Shown: positions 34,617 through 43,983 of the stretch, piece after piece | Position numbering within the stretch: the first letter of the stretch is position 1 | Layout: each line of letters begins with the position of its first letter | From: Candidatus Manganitrophus morganii | Lineage (GTDB): Bacteria; Nitrospirota; Nitrospiria; SBBL01; Manganitrophaceae | Direction: 5' to 3' | Length of the DNA stretch: 64,000 bases | Assembly: GCA_021651055.1 (NCBI GenBank) | Contig: JAJHOH010000001.1 | Coordinates: 1,116,001-1,180,000 of the forward strand | The notes under the pieces: generated by a model | Seen by the model: the letters and a program-made list of their open reading frames with translations, nothing else | Database searches by the model: none | Told to the model about the DNA's origin: nothing | Position numbers and translations under genes: made by a program

Positions 34617-35330
34617 TCAATTTTTAACCGCTTGAGCGGCCTCTTTGCGGAGCTCGTCGCATTCGGTCGTTGTCGCTGTTTTGCGACAATGGCGATAGGC
34701 GTCATCGCTCGAAAGTTCTTCGAGGCGGGCCCGGATCGACGGCGGAAGACCCCCTTTATAACGTCCCAGCGCCTGCACCGCATACCACCGGCTGTCCCAC
34801 GCCGAATCGTTGAGACCCGAGGCCAAAGCTTGAAGGGAGTCAGAATCGACCACCAGAGGGGTGGCCGGTCCGGCCCAGATCTTCCACCGAAAGGTGAAAT
34901 CGGTCTCCCTGGTAAAAACGATGCGGTAGGGGGTCAGCTCATTTTCGGTGATACGGATATGCATACTCCCGGCATGGTCGTTCTCCAAAAAAGCATACGG
35001 CAACAACCGAATCGAATAGAGATGGACGCCCGGCTCCTGGGCGATCCAAAGCCGTTTTATTCTCACCGGGTTCTCGATCGACGCCTCGATTCTCACCCCC
35101 AACGGCTGCTGGCCGACAGGAACCTCTTTGCCATTCTCGATCCGGAAGATCCCCCACCCCGCGATACACTCGGTACAATAGAACTCCAGATAGCCCCGCG
35201 GGCTCTCGGGAGGGAGGTCGTCTTGGATCATCGCCTCGAACGGCGCGGCGCAGGCCGTCAGGAGCAGTGCGATTGCCAAGAAGAATCCCGCGCTAGAAGC
35301 GGTTCGGATTTGTCTCGCAATGGGCAACAT
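34617..35330 (-). CDS. Lipoprotein of unknown function
   Basis: 237 residues from ATG 35330; a GTG at 35339 is in frame. The N-terminus is basic, then hydrophobic, then has the lipobox LLTAC, so lipid attachment would be at that Cys. The mature part has a second Cys pair (FYCTECIAGWG) and a beta-rich centre (LYSIRLLPYAF, FTFRWKIWAG). The C-terminal helical part has a HEAT-like look (DSRWYAVQALGRYKGGLPPSIRARLEEL). I recognise no family. Neighbours give no functional clue. Confidence 0.7.
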   Translation of the reverse strand: MLPIARQIRTASSAGFFLAIALLLTACAAPFEAMIQDDLPPESPRGYLEFYCTECIAGWGIFRIENGKEVPVGQQPLGVRIEASIENPVRIKRLWIAQEPGVHLYSIRLLPYAFLENDHAGSMHIRITENELTPYRIVFTRETDFTFRWKIWAGPATPLVVDSDSLQALASGLNDSAWDSRWYAVQALGRYKGGLPPSIRARLEELSSDDAYRHCRKTATTTECDELRKEAAQAVKN

Positions 35331-35416
35331 TCCCCTCACCCCCTTCGGCGATCACCCGGAGTCCCAGGCTGTGCCCCATTGAAATAATCGCCGCCGCGAT
35401 TGCTATTCTCACAGGG

Positions 35417-36424
35417 TTAATGTAGGAGCACCAGCGCGACGGCGACCAGCGCGGCCGCCAATGCCGCGCCGGAGAGCCCGAGCGCCACAAGGAGGGTCGT
35501 CTGCCGTTGCGCCTCGATCTTTTGCCACACACTCAATGGATCGGAGGCGGCACCTCCCTCCTCGGTAAAAAGCGACTGCTGCATGATGGACCTGGCCGAG
35601 CGGACCGCTTCCGCGGCCGATTCGAAATGGCGCTGATGGATCTGTTTGCCGAGGTCCGCGCCCGGCTCGGCCGCCGCGGCGGAGGCGGCCTTAATAACGG
35701 CATTTTTGATATCGCCGCCGCTCAGTTCATAACGTTCTGCGAGGCGGCGGAAATCGACGTCGGGCGCCAGCGGGGTCTTCTTCGGATGAATCTGAAAATC
35801 CCAGATCCGCGCGCGCTCCTCCACCCCCGGCATTTCAAACAGCACATGGGTCCGGATGCGACGTTCGAAAGCGGGATCGAAATTGGCCGCAAGGTTGGTC
35901 GCGAAGATCACGATGCCGTTGAACGACTCCAGCTCGCGAAGGAGCACGTTTACCGTCAAATTCATCTCGCGGGAATGGGGCGTCGGGGCGCCGGCGGAGC
36001 GGCGGGTCGCGATGGCATCGGCCTCGTCGAAAAAGAGGACGGCATTCTGCTCCGCCGCCGCCTGAAAGGTCGCGACGATATTTTTCGGCGTCTGGCCCAC
36101 CCACATCGACTCCGCCTCGGCATAGTTGACGATCAGAAGCTTCAGGCCGAGCGCATGCGCGATCCCCTCGGCGCAGATCGTCTTCCCCGTCCCGGGCGGC
36201 CCCGCAAAGCTGAAGACCAAGCCGCGTCCCGCCGTATGGCGCTCCCCGAGACCCCAGCGGCCGAAAATCAGGGCGTGATTCCGAACTTGGGCCAGCGCCT
36301 GCTCCAGCGTGCGCCGGGTTTGAGGCGGAAGGACGACTTCTTCCAACGTGCGCCTCGGAAGAACGGTCTCGACGACACGCCGCGACCCGAGACCGGTTAA
36401 AAACGAAATCAGCGGATTACTCAT
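35417..36424 (-). CDS. AAA-family ATPase with C-terminal membrane helix
   Basis: 335 residues. Walker A is GPPGTGKT (about residues 75-82), Walker B is AVLFFDEADAIATRR, sensor 1 is IVIFATNLAANFD, and arginine fingers lie in FERRIRTHVLF. The lid domain has SGGDIKNAVIKAA. A hydrophobic helix at residues about 310-334 anchors the C-terminus in the membrane. It resembles Cdc48/FtsH-type classic AAA modules but has no protease domain. It probably remodels membrane-associated proteins. Confidence 0.85.
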   Translation of the reverse strand: MSNPLISFLTGLGSRRVVETVLPRRTLEEVVLPPQTRRTLEQALAQVRNHALIFGRWGLGERHTAGRGLVFSFAGPPGTGKTICAEGIAHALGLKLLIVNYAEAESMWVGQTPKNIVATFQAAAEQNAVLFFDEADAIATRRSAGAPTPHSREMNLTVNVLLRELESFNGIVIFATNLAANFDPAFERRIRTHVLFEMPGVEERARIWDFQIHPKKTPLAPDVDFRRLAERYELSGGDIKNAVIKAASAAAAEPGADLGKQIHQRHFESAAEAVRSARSIMQQSLFTEEGGAASDPLSVWQKIEAQRQTTLLVALGLSGAALAAALVAVALVLLH

Positions 36425-36467
36425 ATCGATTCCTTGTATCTTACCCGTGGTCCAATCACTGCCATAG

Positions 36468-36496
36468 TTGACCCGATTTCGGATCTCCGTTAAACT
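36468..36496 (+). promoter_or_regulatory. Sigma-70 promoter for the SGNH hydrolase gene
   Basis: TTGACC (36468-36473) and TAAACT (36491-36496) are spaced 17 bases, about 75 bases before the ATG. Confidence 0.6.
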
Positions 36497-36570
36497 TCTA
36501 TTCGTCCCGCTTCACCTTCGATGATCGACCCCGATTAAGATCGCGGCCCAATCCGACCCAAAATGAGTCG

Positions 36571-37683
36571 ATGAAACGGTTTCTAAACTTTTGCAAAAAC
36601 ATCGCGCTTGTCACCTTTCCGACAATGGTCGGTTTACTCGTCTTGCTGGAATTGCTCGCACGAACGGCCCTGCCGGTGAGCGACGTTCCCGATACTTTTT
36701 TTCACCCGACCCTTGGGAATCATTTTGTACCTAATCAAAGAGGGGTCATTACCAGAGGACCCGGCGGGGTTGAAAGGTCGGAGTATCGGATCAACACCAG
36801 CGGGTGGAATTCTCCCTATGACTATACAACAGATAAACAAGACGACGTTTTTAGAATCGCCGTCATCGGGGATTCTTATGTCGAGGCGTTTCAAGTCGAT
36901 TACCAACGGTCATTCCCATACCTGGCCGAAGCCAAATTAAATGCAAAAGCCGATAAACCCGTTTTCCAGACCTACAGCTTCGGACATTCCGGCGCAAATA
37001 TGGCCCACTACCTTCATGTTTTCAAAGAAGCCATTCGATATAAACCGGACATGGTGATTTTTAATCTCGTTCACAACGATCTCGATGAAGCATTATACGG
37101 CTATGGCAGAAAAGATAATTGGACCCTTACGAAAAGCGGAGATCAATTCGTTGAGGTGCCGCCCCATCCTGCATCCAATCTGAACCTGAAAAGAGCGGCA
37201 AGAAACTCCGCTTTGATTCGATTTATGGCGCTCAATCTGGAATTGCCGGCGAAAGTAAATTTGCTCAAACAACTCTTATACGGCGATGTAAGACAGTATG
37301 AAGCGAATGTCGATACAAACTCCGCCCTCCTATCGAACGATCGGTTGCTGAATGAACTGCTCGACCACCTCCTTCACGAAATTCAAAAACTTTCCGTGCT
37401 GCATCAGATAAAGGTTCTCGTCCTGATCGACGGCAACAGGCAGGCGATCTATGACAATCTCGATTCTAAGAGCACGAAAACATACCAAATAAATAGAGCG
37501 CTTTTAGAAACATGCAGGACGCTCTCCCTCCAAGCGGTAGACCTCACCGACCGATTCAGCGAGATTTGGGAAAAAGATCATAAAAAATTCAACTCCGAAA
37601 CCGATTACCACTGGAATCAATACGGACACGAAGTCGTCAGCGATGTCGTCCTTGAGGAAATTCTAAGGCAACATCCGCTTTGA
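36571..37683 (+). CDS. Membrane-anchored SGNH/GDSL-like hydrolase
   Basis: 370 residues. An N-terminal membrane helix (TFPTMVGLLVLLELLA) points the rest outside the cytoplasm. The nucleophile block is RIAVIGDSYVEAFQV, the glycine block YSFGHSGANMAHYL, the asparagine block IFNLVHNDLDEALYG, and the C-terminal Asp/His block DYHWNQYGHEVVSD. These residues suit an esterase or acetyl-transfer enzyme acting on sugars or envelope polymers. Base composition is clearly more AT-rich than its neighbours, a possible sign of later acquisition. Confidence 0.82.
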   Translation: MKRFLNFCKNIALVTFPTMVGLLVLLELLARTALPVSDVPDTFFHPTLGNHFVPNQRGVITRGPGGVERSEYRINTSGWNSPYDYTTDKQDDVFRIAVIGDSYVEAFQVDYQRSFPYLAEAKLNAKADKPVFQTYSFGHSGANMAHYLHVFKEAIRYKPDMVIFNLVHNDLDEALYGYGRKDNWTLTKSGDQFVEVPPHPASNLNLKRAARNSALIRFMALNLELPAKVNLLKQLLYGDVRQYEANVDTNSALLSNDRLLNELLDHLLHEIQKLSVLHQIKVLVLIDGNRQAIYDNLDSKSTKTYQINRALLETCRTLSLQAVDLTDRFSEIWEKDHKKFNSETDYHWNQYGHEVVSDVVLEEILRQHPL

Positions 37684-37730
37684 CGGCGAAACGATTTCCT
37701 CCAATCATTGCGCGTTCTCTTCCGTCCCCT

Positions 37731-39731
37731 TTACCCCTCCTCCGACAACACCCACGGCTCCAGAATCTCCTCCGAAACCGACTCGATGAATCGGGAAGGT
37801 TTCGTGAGAACGGCATGGCTGGCGCGATGAAAGACCCGGATCGGATAAGTAAGATAGAGCTGCTCCTTGGCGCGGGTGATGGCGACATACATCAGCCGGC
37901 GCTCCTCCTCCAGCTCCGCCTCATGGGTGAAGGAGTAGATCGACGGAAAATAACCGTCGAGCGCCCAGAGGATGAAGACCACCCGCCATTCGAGCCCCTT
38001 GGCCGAGTGGATCGTGGAGAGGACCAGCTTTTCTTGATCGCCGTCGGCCGGCGCCACGCCGACGATCGACGCGTCCGGCTCCAGGGCCAGGTCCGAGAGA
38101 AACCGGGAAAGATTCCGATACCGCTCTGAAATGAGCAGCAGGTGCTCCAGATCTTTCGTCCGCTTGGGGTGGTCGTCATATTTGTTTTTCATCAGCGGGA
38201 GATAATATTCCATCACCCGCTCGATCCGGCCGGTCATCGAATCGGACGACTCCGCCTGCAAGAGCGCCTCCAACAGACGCCCGATCGGCTCGGCCTGCGC
38301 GCCCCGCGCGAACCCCCGCAGCGACTCTCTCCCCTCCTGCTGCACCTTTGCGATCATCTTCTGACTGGTCCGCGGCCCGACCCCTGGAATCAAAAGAAGA
38401 AGCCGGTTCCAGCTCACGGCGTCGGAGGGATTGACCAGAATGCGAAGGTGGCTCATCAGATCCTTCACATGCGCCGTCTCCACCAGCTTGAAGCCCCCCC
38501 GCTTCTCGAAGGGGAGGCCGCGCCGGACGAGCTCGATCTCCAAATCGAACGAATGAAAACTCGATCGGAAGAGGACGGCGATCTCCGACAGCGGAATCCC
38601 CTCCTCCCGCAGCTCCAAGATCTTCTGGGCGACGAACCGCGACTGCTCCGACTCTTCCTGGGCCCGCACCAGCGCCGGCTTCATCCCTCCTTGCTTCCGG
38701 GTAAAGAGGCGCTTGGGATATTGCTGTTTTGATTCGGCGATCACGGTATTGGCCAGATCGAGGACCGCCTGGGTCGAGCGGTAGTTCTCTTCGAGCTTGT
38801 AAACCTGCGTTCCGGGAAAATACTGCGGGAACCGCAGAATGTTTTGGAAATCGGCCCCGCGAAAGGAGTAGATGCTCTGGGCGTCATCCCCCACCGCCAT
38901 CACCCGCCCGTCCCGGCCGAGAAGACGGACGATCTCCCCCTGGATCTTGTTGGTGTCTTGATATTCATCGGCCAAGAGATGTTTATACTGCTCGGCCAGC
39001 GCTTCTCGGATCGGCGCGTGCTCCGAAAGAAGCGCATAAAGATCGACGAGAAGATCGTCGTAATCGACCAGGTGGCGGTCGGTCTTGTATTTTTGGTAAC
39101 GTATAAAAAGGGAGCGGATCAGCTCGATCTGATCGGTAAAGTGCCGGTACTCCCCCTCAACGACTTCGTCAAGGGTCATCAGCTTGTTTTGAACCTTGCT
39201 GAAGAGATCGGAAAGGGTTCCCTTTTTCGGAAAGCGCTTCCCCTTCTCTGCGTTTTTTGGGGTCCCCAAAGAGCCTGCTCTTTGGGGTAAAAGCCCCATT
39301 TCGCCGCGGAGGAGCTGAATCACATCCTCGGCGTCGGAGCGATCGAGAATCGTGAACGAGGAGGAGAGGCCGAGCGCTTTGCCGTACCGGCGGAGGATGG
39401 CGGCGGCGACCGAATGGAAGGTGCCGCCGGAAACCCGCCGGCATCGCTCATCCAGCAATTCCGCCGCTCGTTTGAGCATCTCCTGCGCGGCGCGGCGGGT
39501 GAAGGTGAGCAGGAGGATCGATTCCGGTTTGACGCCGCAGTGGACCAGCCAGGCGAGTCGGTAAATCAAGGTCCGGGTCTTGCCGCTCCCCGCTCCGGCG
39601 ATCACCAAGGCGGGACCGTCGGGGGCGGTGGCGACTTGAAATTGCTGTTCATTGAGGGAAGATTGGTAGGCCGCCCGAAAGGAATCGAGCGCGGCCTGCT
39701 TCGGTGGCTCCCTCAAGATATACTTCTTCAT
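37731..39731 (-). CDS. UvrD/PcrA-type ATP-dependent DNA helicase
   Basis: 666 residues from ATG 39731 (MKKYILREPPKQ); longer frames upstream look non-coding. Motif I is VIAGAGSGKTRTLIYRLAWL, motif Ia LLLTFTRRAAQEM, motif II DEYQDTNKIQ, motif III MAVGDDAQSIYSFRGAD, motif IV YRSTQAVLDLAN, motif V TIHSAKGLEWRVVFI and motif VI RRLMYVAITRAKEQLYL. It unwinds DNA 3'-5' in repair or replication restart. About 13 extra residues between EMGL and KRFPKK coincide with a perfect inverted repeat (39264-39287). Confidence 0.95.
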   Translation of the reverse strand: MKKYILREPPKQAALDSFRAAYQSSLNEQQFQVATAPDGPALVIAGAGSGKTRTLIYRLAWLVHCGVKPESILLLTFTRRAAQEMLKRAAELLDERCRRVSGGTFHSVAAAILRRYGKALGLSSSFTILDRSDAEDVIQLLRGEMGLLPQRAGSLGTPKNAEKGKRFPKKGTLSDLFSKVQNKLMTLDEVVEGEYRHFTDQIELIRSLFIRYQKYKTDRHLVDYDDLLVDLYALLSEHAPIREALAEQYKHLLADEYQDTNKIQGEIVRLLGRDGRVMAVGDDAQSIYSFRGADFQNILRFPQYFPGTQVYKLEENYRSTQAVLDLANTVIAESKQQYPKRLFTRKQGGMKPALVRAQEESEQSRFVAQKILELREEGIPLSEIAVLFRSSFHSFDLEIELVRRGLPFEKRGGFKLVETAHVKDLMSHLRILVNPSDAVSWNRLLLLIPGVGPRTSQKMIAKVQQEGRESLRGFARGAQAEPIGRLLEALLQAESSDSMTGRIERVMEYYLPLMKNKYDDHPKRTKDLEHLLLISERYRNLSRFLSDLALEPDASIVGVAPADGDQEKLVLSTIHSAKGLEWRVVFILWALDGYFPSIYSFTHEAELEEERRLMYVAITRAKEQLYLTYPIRVFHRASHAVLTKPSRFIESVSEEILEPWVLSEEG
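39264..39287. repeat. Inverted repeat inside the helicase gene
   Basis: CCCCAAAGAG (39264-39273) and CTCTTTGGGG (39278-39287) are perfect inverted arms around CCTG. They lie within codons that form a family-atypical insertion (about residues PQRAGSLGTPKNA). Outer GGGG and CCCC runs (39259-39262, 39294-39297) extend the symmetry. Confidence 0.8.
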
Positions 39732-39971
39732 CCCCCGATTATAGGGGCCTTTATAGATGAGAGCAAGAAGGTGTTGCCGCCGCAGAAACCTCCGGCGGTG
39801 AACCGGTTTGCGATCTGTCATAGCGCCGCACGGGATCTCAAGCATATAATCATTGAATTTTATATTTGCTCTTTGCTATTATTTTCGCTTAATGTCTAAT
39901 GTGTCCTTTCTGAAAACGAATCAACTGAACTGGACGACTCAACCGCACCACGCGCCGGTGCGTCTCCAAGG

Positions 39972-41357
39972 ATGGGGGGGAACGTGCAAAAGATATTGGT
40001 GATCGACGACGATCCGTCCAACTGCGAGCTTTTGTCTCTCCACTTTCAGCATCAAAAATACGAGGTCCAAACCGCATTGACGGGACGCGAGGGTCTCGAC
40101 AAGGTAAAGACCTTCACTCCCCAAATCATTCTGCTCGACAACCGCCTCCCCGACATGACGGGGCTGTCGGTCCTCAAAGAGATCCGCTCCATCGACGACA
40201 ACACCTTCATCATTATCATGACCGCCTTTATCGATATGGACACGACGATCCAGGCGATGAAGTCGGGCGCGTTCGAATACATCAATAAGCCGATCAATAT
40301 CGATGAGCTGAACGCCGTCATCGGAAAGATCAAGGGGATCATCGCCCTGAAACGGTCACCGCTCGGACCGCTGTCGGACGAGTTCTCCTCGATGAAGATC
40401 GGCAACATCGTCGGGAAAACGCCGCAGATGCTCCAGATCTTCAAAACCATCGCCATCGCTTCGGAGAACAACGCGACCGTTCTGATCGAGGGGGAAAGCG
40501 GAACAGGGAAGGAACTGATCGCCCGCGCCATTCACTATCATGCCAACTACAACACCACTTTTCTCGGGATCAACTGCTCGGCGCTGGTCGAGACCCTTCT
40601 GGAAAGCGAGCTGTTCGGCCACGAAAAGGGATCTTTCACGGGGGCCATCCAAAAGAAGGAAGGAAAGTTTGAAATGGCCGAGGGAGGGACCCTCCTTCTC
40701 GACGAAATCGGCGATATGTCGATTCACCTTCAAGCGAAATTGCTCCGGGTGCTTCAAGAGCGGGAGTTCGAGCGGGTCGGGGGAAAAGAAAAAATAAAAG
40801 CAAACGTGCGGGTCATCGCGGCGACGAATAAGAACTTGGAAGAATTGATCAAAGTCGGCAAATTCAGGAAGGATCTCTATTATCGATTGAAGGTCATCAG
40901 CATCAAAGTTCCCCCGCTTCGAGAGCGGATGCAAGACATCCCCCCGCTCGTCCAGTATCTTCTCAACAAAATCAGCACCAATATGCATAAGAACATCAAC
41001 GGCGTCTCCCCCAAAGTCATGGATGTCTTGATGAACTATCCCTGGCCCGGCAATATCCGGGAGCTCGAAAATGTCCTCACCCGGGCGGTCGTCCTCACCC
41101 GGGGCAACGTGATTCTGGAAGAGTCCCTCTCGCTTCTCCCCCTTACCCAGCCACCGGCCTCCGCCCAGCCCAGAAATATCATTGCCTCTCTTTCCGAGAT
41201 TGAAAAGCTGCATATCCAAAACATTCTCGGTCACACCGGGGGACACAAAGGAAAAGCCTGCGAGATTTTAGGAATTTCAAGACCCGCCCTCGACCGAAAG
41301 ATCAAGAAATACCATCTCACCGAATTCTTCCGAAAGACCTTTACCGTAGAGTACTAA
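39972..41357 (+). CDS. Sigma-54-dependent response regulator (NtrC family)
   Basis: 461 residues. The receiver domain (about 1-125) has the acidic pair in VIDDDPSN, phosphoacceptor Asp56 in [10 protein letters not shown] and Lys in YINKPIN. The AAA+ domain (about 150-385) has Walker [14 protein letters not shown], the sigma-54 contact loop as GSFTGA rather than GAFTGA, Walker [13 protein letters not shown], and R-finger motifs near [16 protein letters not shown] Fis-type helix-turn-helix ends the protein ([22 protein letters not shown]). The cognate histidine kinase is not adjacent. A sigma-54-type promoter lies about 125 bp downstream, before the Crp/Fnr gene. Confidence 0.95.
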   Translation: MGGNVQKILVIDDDPSNCELLSLHFQHQKYEVQTALTGREGLDKVKTFTPQIILLDNRLPDMTGLSVLKEIRSIDDNTFIIIMTAFIDMDTTIQAMKSGAFEYINKPINIDELNAVIGKIKGIIALKRSPLGPLSDEFSSMKIGNIVGKTPQMLQIFKTIAIASENNATVLIEGESGTGKELIARAIHYHANYNTTFLGINCSALVETLLESELFGHEKGSFTGAIQKKEGKFEMAEGGTLLLDEIGDMSIHLQAKLLRVLQEREFERVGGKEKIKANVRVIAATNKNLEELIKVGKFRKDLYYRLKVISIKVPPLRERMQDIPPLVQYLLNKISTNMHKNINGVSPKVMDVLMNYPWPGNIRELENVLTRAVVLTRGNVILEESLSLLPLTQPPASAQPRNIIASLSEIEKLHIQNILGHTGGHKGKACEILGISRPALDRKIKKYHLTEFFRKTFTVEY

Positions 41358-41481
41358 ACATTCCGTTCATTTTTTCAATTTGATTGAACGATCCATTACA
41401 CTCCCGCCATATATCCACACCTTATCCACAGAAAAGGTGTCATCCAGATGACCCTTTCTCCCCAAAATGCCTTTTTTTCTA

Positions 41482-41498
41482 CTGGCATTGATCTTGCT
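41482..41498 (+). promoter_or_regulatory. Sigma-54 promoter upstream of the Crp/Fnr gene
   Basis: CTGGCATTGATCTTGCT matches the consensus TGGCAC-N5-TTGC(A/T) with one change, and keeps the GG-N10-GC spacing (GG 41484-41485, GC 41496-41497). It is the best sigma-54 site in the window. Confidence 0.75.
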
Positions 41499-41631
41499 CC
41501 ATAGAATTACTAGTTTTTCACAAAAGTCTGGTTTCCTCACAATTTCCTGAACTTTAAAGCAATTCATTAGCTGAGGGTTGCCTGAACATAGGAAATGTTT
41601 TTCAGGTAGAACGCATATTTTTGCGCATATT

Positions 41632-42405
41632 ATGAAACCACTTTCATCTCAGGTAAATATGGAAAAGGCAGATTTGCTTCCATTTATTCAGAGCTGTGAC
41701 CCCTATTCGGTCCTATCCCATTATGAATTGGAAACAATTCATACCAAGTCAAAGATCCTTGTTTTTGAGAAGGGTAAGTCTATCTACCTCCCGGGGCATC
41801 CGAGCGATCAGGTTTATCTGGTCTATTCCGGGTCGATTCGGATCGCAACCCTGATGGAGAGTGGAAAAGAATTTACCTCATCCCTTTATCATGTCGGAGA
41901 AACCTTCGGCGAATTGAGCATGGCCGGGGAGATGGCACGCGTGGAAATGGCTGTGGCATACGAGAAATCGGTCCTTATCAGCCTCAAGACCGATCTATTA
42001 TCCGAACCGCTGAAGCAGAATCCCCTCTTCACGCTCGGCATCATGCGGTTGATCGGAACGAGGAGATGTGAATCGGAGAACCGGCTGCTTCAATTCTTTT
42101 ACGCGCCGGTTCATTCTCGGTTAGCCAAAGTGCTGATTCACTTCGCGACAAAACAAGCGAAATCTCCCGCCGCTCCTCCCTCTTCCATTCAGCTCCGACT
42201 GACTCATGAGATTCTGGCCAGCCTCGCGGGAACCACCCGGGAGACGACGACCATGATTCTCAACCGTTTCCAAAAATTGGGAATTATCCACAAGAGTAAA
42301 GGGAATATCCATATAAAGGATCTCCAATCATTGAAAACACTCAGCCTGAACCAAAGTTCACCGAAAGAACCGGAAAAGACGCTGACCTTAACGCATGCCG
42401 CATAA
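41632..42405 (+). CDS. Crp/Fnr-family transcription regulator
   Basis: 257 residues from ATG 41632; ATG 41659 (after AGGTAAAT) is also possible. The cyclic-nucleotide-binding-type beta-barrel runs about 20-150 (KGKSIYLPGHPSDQVYLVYSG, GETFGELSMAGE). The dimer helix is followed by a winged helix-turn-helix (LTHEILASLAGTTRETTTMILNRFQKLGII). There is no Fnr-type Cys cluster. A classic cAMP-binding RxS is not obvious, so the effector is unknown. It appears to be under sigma-54 control. Confidence 0.9.
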   Translation: MKPLSSQVNMEKADLLPFIQSCDPYSVLSHYELETIHTKSKILVFEKGKSIYLPGHPSDQVYLVYSGSIRIATLMESGKEFTSSLYHVGETFGELSMAGEMARVEMAVAYEKSVLISLKTDLLSEPLKQNPLFTLGIMRLIGTRRCESENRLLQFFYAPVHSRLAKVLIHFATKQAKSPAAPPSSIQLRLTHEILASLAGTTRETTTMILNRFQKLGIIHKSKGNIHIKDLQSLKTLSLNQSSPKEPEKTLTLTHAA

Positions 42406-42478
42406 GTCGGCTGTTTCGTAAACGCTATCGGGGCGGAATGGTTTGTCCTGTGACAACGCAAAGAAGGGAGGAATATTG

Positions 42479-43462
42479 ATGCGTGATGTAAATTCTGAGA
42501 AGGGAAATCTATGGGCGGTTGTATTGGCGGCGGGAGAAGGGACGCGGATGAACCAGTTCATTCGGTCATCGTATGGGCTTTGCTCGCCGAAGCAGTATAT
42601 CGCGTTTACCGGAAAGCGCTCCATGCTCCAGCATACGCTGGATCGGGTGGCGCAGTTGATCCCCCCCGAGCGCACCCGTATCGTGGTCAACCCAAGCCAT
42701 ATCAAGGAGATCCGCTCTCAGCTGTCGAGCCTGCCTGACCATTCCCTGGTTTTTCAGCCCTACAACCGTGAAACCGCCCCTGGCGCGCTGCTGCCGCTGA
42801 CCTATATCATCAAAGAAGATCCGGAGGCCCGGATCGCCTTCTTCCCCTCCGATCATTTTATCCAGGAGGAAGATCGTTTTATGCGCTACGTGGCCGCCGC
42901 CGATCAGGTTGTGCAGCGCCACCCGGATCAGATCGCGCTGCTCGGTATCCAACCCGAAGGCCCCGAGGTGGAATATGGCTGGATCGCTCCGGGCGATCCG
43001 CTGCCGAACGCCGACGAAATGGGCGCCCGGAAGGTCGGCCGTTTTCTGGAAAAACCGGACCGAGAAGCCGCGGTGGCCTTCTATGAAAGCGGCTATCTCT
43101 GGAACACCTTCGTCTCGGTGCTCAAAGCCTCCACTTTGATGGCCCTGACCCAGCGGTACCTGCACGGCATCTGGCAGCGCTTCGAGCGGATCAGGGGGTC
43201 AATCGGGACGGTCCATGAGCTCTCGACCATCGAACGGGAATACCGCACGATGGAGTCGGCGACCCTCTCGCGCGGAATTTTTGAGCGCTGTCCCGATCAG
43301 ATCGCCGTATTGGAAGTGAAGGAGGTCTTTTGGAGCGACTGGGGGAGCAGCCATCGGGTCCTCCAAACGCTTCAAAAGATCGGCAAGACCCCCTTTCAGG
43401 AAACGAAAGAGGTCGGACGGGAGGAAAGCTCCTACGCCGTGGCCGAAAGCAAAGCGGTTTAA
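42479..43462 (+). CDS. Sugar-phosphate nucleotidyltransferase (mannose-1-phosphate guanylyltransferase-like)
   Basis: 327 residues from ATG 42479, with AAGGGAGGA upstream. The nucleotide-binding motif is VVLAAGEGTRMNQF, followed by SPKQYIAFTGKRSMLQHTLDRV. Then FFPSDHFIQEEDRFM (metal-binding Asp), EYGWIAPGD, FLEKPDREAAVAF and LWNTFVSVLKA are typical of GDP-mannose pyrophosphorylases. The C-terminal WSDWGSSHRVLQTL also fits. It makes an activated sugar from NTP and sugar-1-phosphate; mannose is the best guess. It is shorter than bifunctional ManC, lacking the cupin isomerase part. Confidence 0.85.
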   Translation: MRDVNSEKGNLWAVVLAAGEGTRMNQFIRSSYGLCSPKQYIAFTGKRSMLQHTLDRVAQLIPPERTRIVVNPSHIKEIRSQLSSLPDHSLVFQPYNRETAPGALLPLTYIIKEDPEARIAFFPSDHFIQEEDRFMRYVAAADQVVQRHPDQIALLGIQPEGPEVEYGWIAPGDPLPNADEMGARKVGRFLEKPDREAAVAFYESGYLWNTFVSVLKASTLMALTQRYLHGIWQRFERIRGSIGTVHELSTIEREYRTMESATLSRGIFERCPDQIAVLEVKEVFWSDWGSSHRVLQTLQKIGKTPFQETKEVGREESSYAVAESKAV

Positions 43463-43576
43463 TCCGGATCGGAAATCCGTCAATCGTCCTTATTTAGCAT
43501 ACGAGGATGGCGTCTCTCTGAAGCCATCGAGGCAATCCCAAAGGGATCATACCCAACAGAGGAACGGGGTAGAGCC

Positions 43577-43939
43577 ATGATGAAAAAGAAGATCCTGGTC
43601 GTCAGCCAAGAGAACTATATTGGAGAGCTGCTTCGAGCCGAGTTGATGGAAGAGGGATACGAGGCCTCCCTCGCAGATACCAGCGAAAAAGCATTTTCTA
43701 AATATCGGCAAGACTTCCCGGACCTCGTGTTGATCGATACGGTCTTGTCGGACATCGACAGCGCCGATATCCTGCGGTGCTTTCGTGAAGGGAACGCCTC
43801 ACCGCCGGTCGTGATCTGGTCGGCCTACGACACCAGCAGCGATGAAAACCTCTGGTGGGTCTCGGAGGCCTATGTCATGAACACCGCCAGCTTCTTTAAG
43901 ATCAAAAAGAAGATCAGAGAGCTCTGCCCGTGCCATTAG
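43577..43939 (+). CDS. Stand-alone receiver domain with degenerate active site
   Basis: 120 residues with the CheY-like pattern. It starts KKILVVSQENYIGELLRAEL, where VVSQEN replaces the acidic pair VVDDE. Asp54 is kept in LVLIDTVLSDIDSAD, but the conserved Lys-Pro near the C-terminus is replaced by YVMNTAS. Metal binding and phosphorylation are therefore doubtful. It may be a scaffold or non-canonical receiver. Neighbouring genes encode a nucleotidyltransferase and two small Cys4 proteins. Confidence 0.82.
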   Translation: MMKKKILVVSQENYIGELLRAELMEEGYEASLADTSEKAFSKYRQDFPDLVLIDTVLSDIDSADILRCFREGNASPPVVIWSAYDTSSDENLWWVSEAYVMNTASFFKIKKKIRELCPCH

Positions 43940-43983
43940 GATGAGCCCCATTCTCATCGTACTGCGAAACCAAAGGAGGGAGG

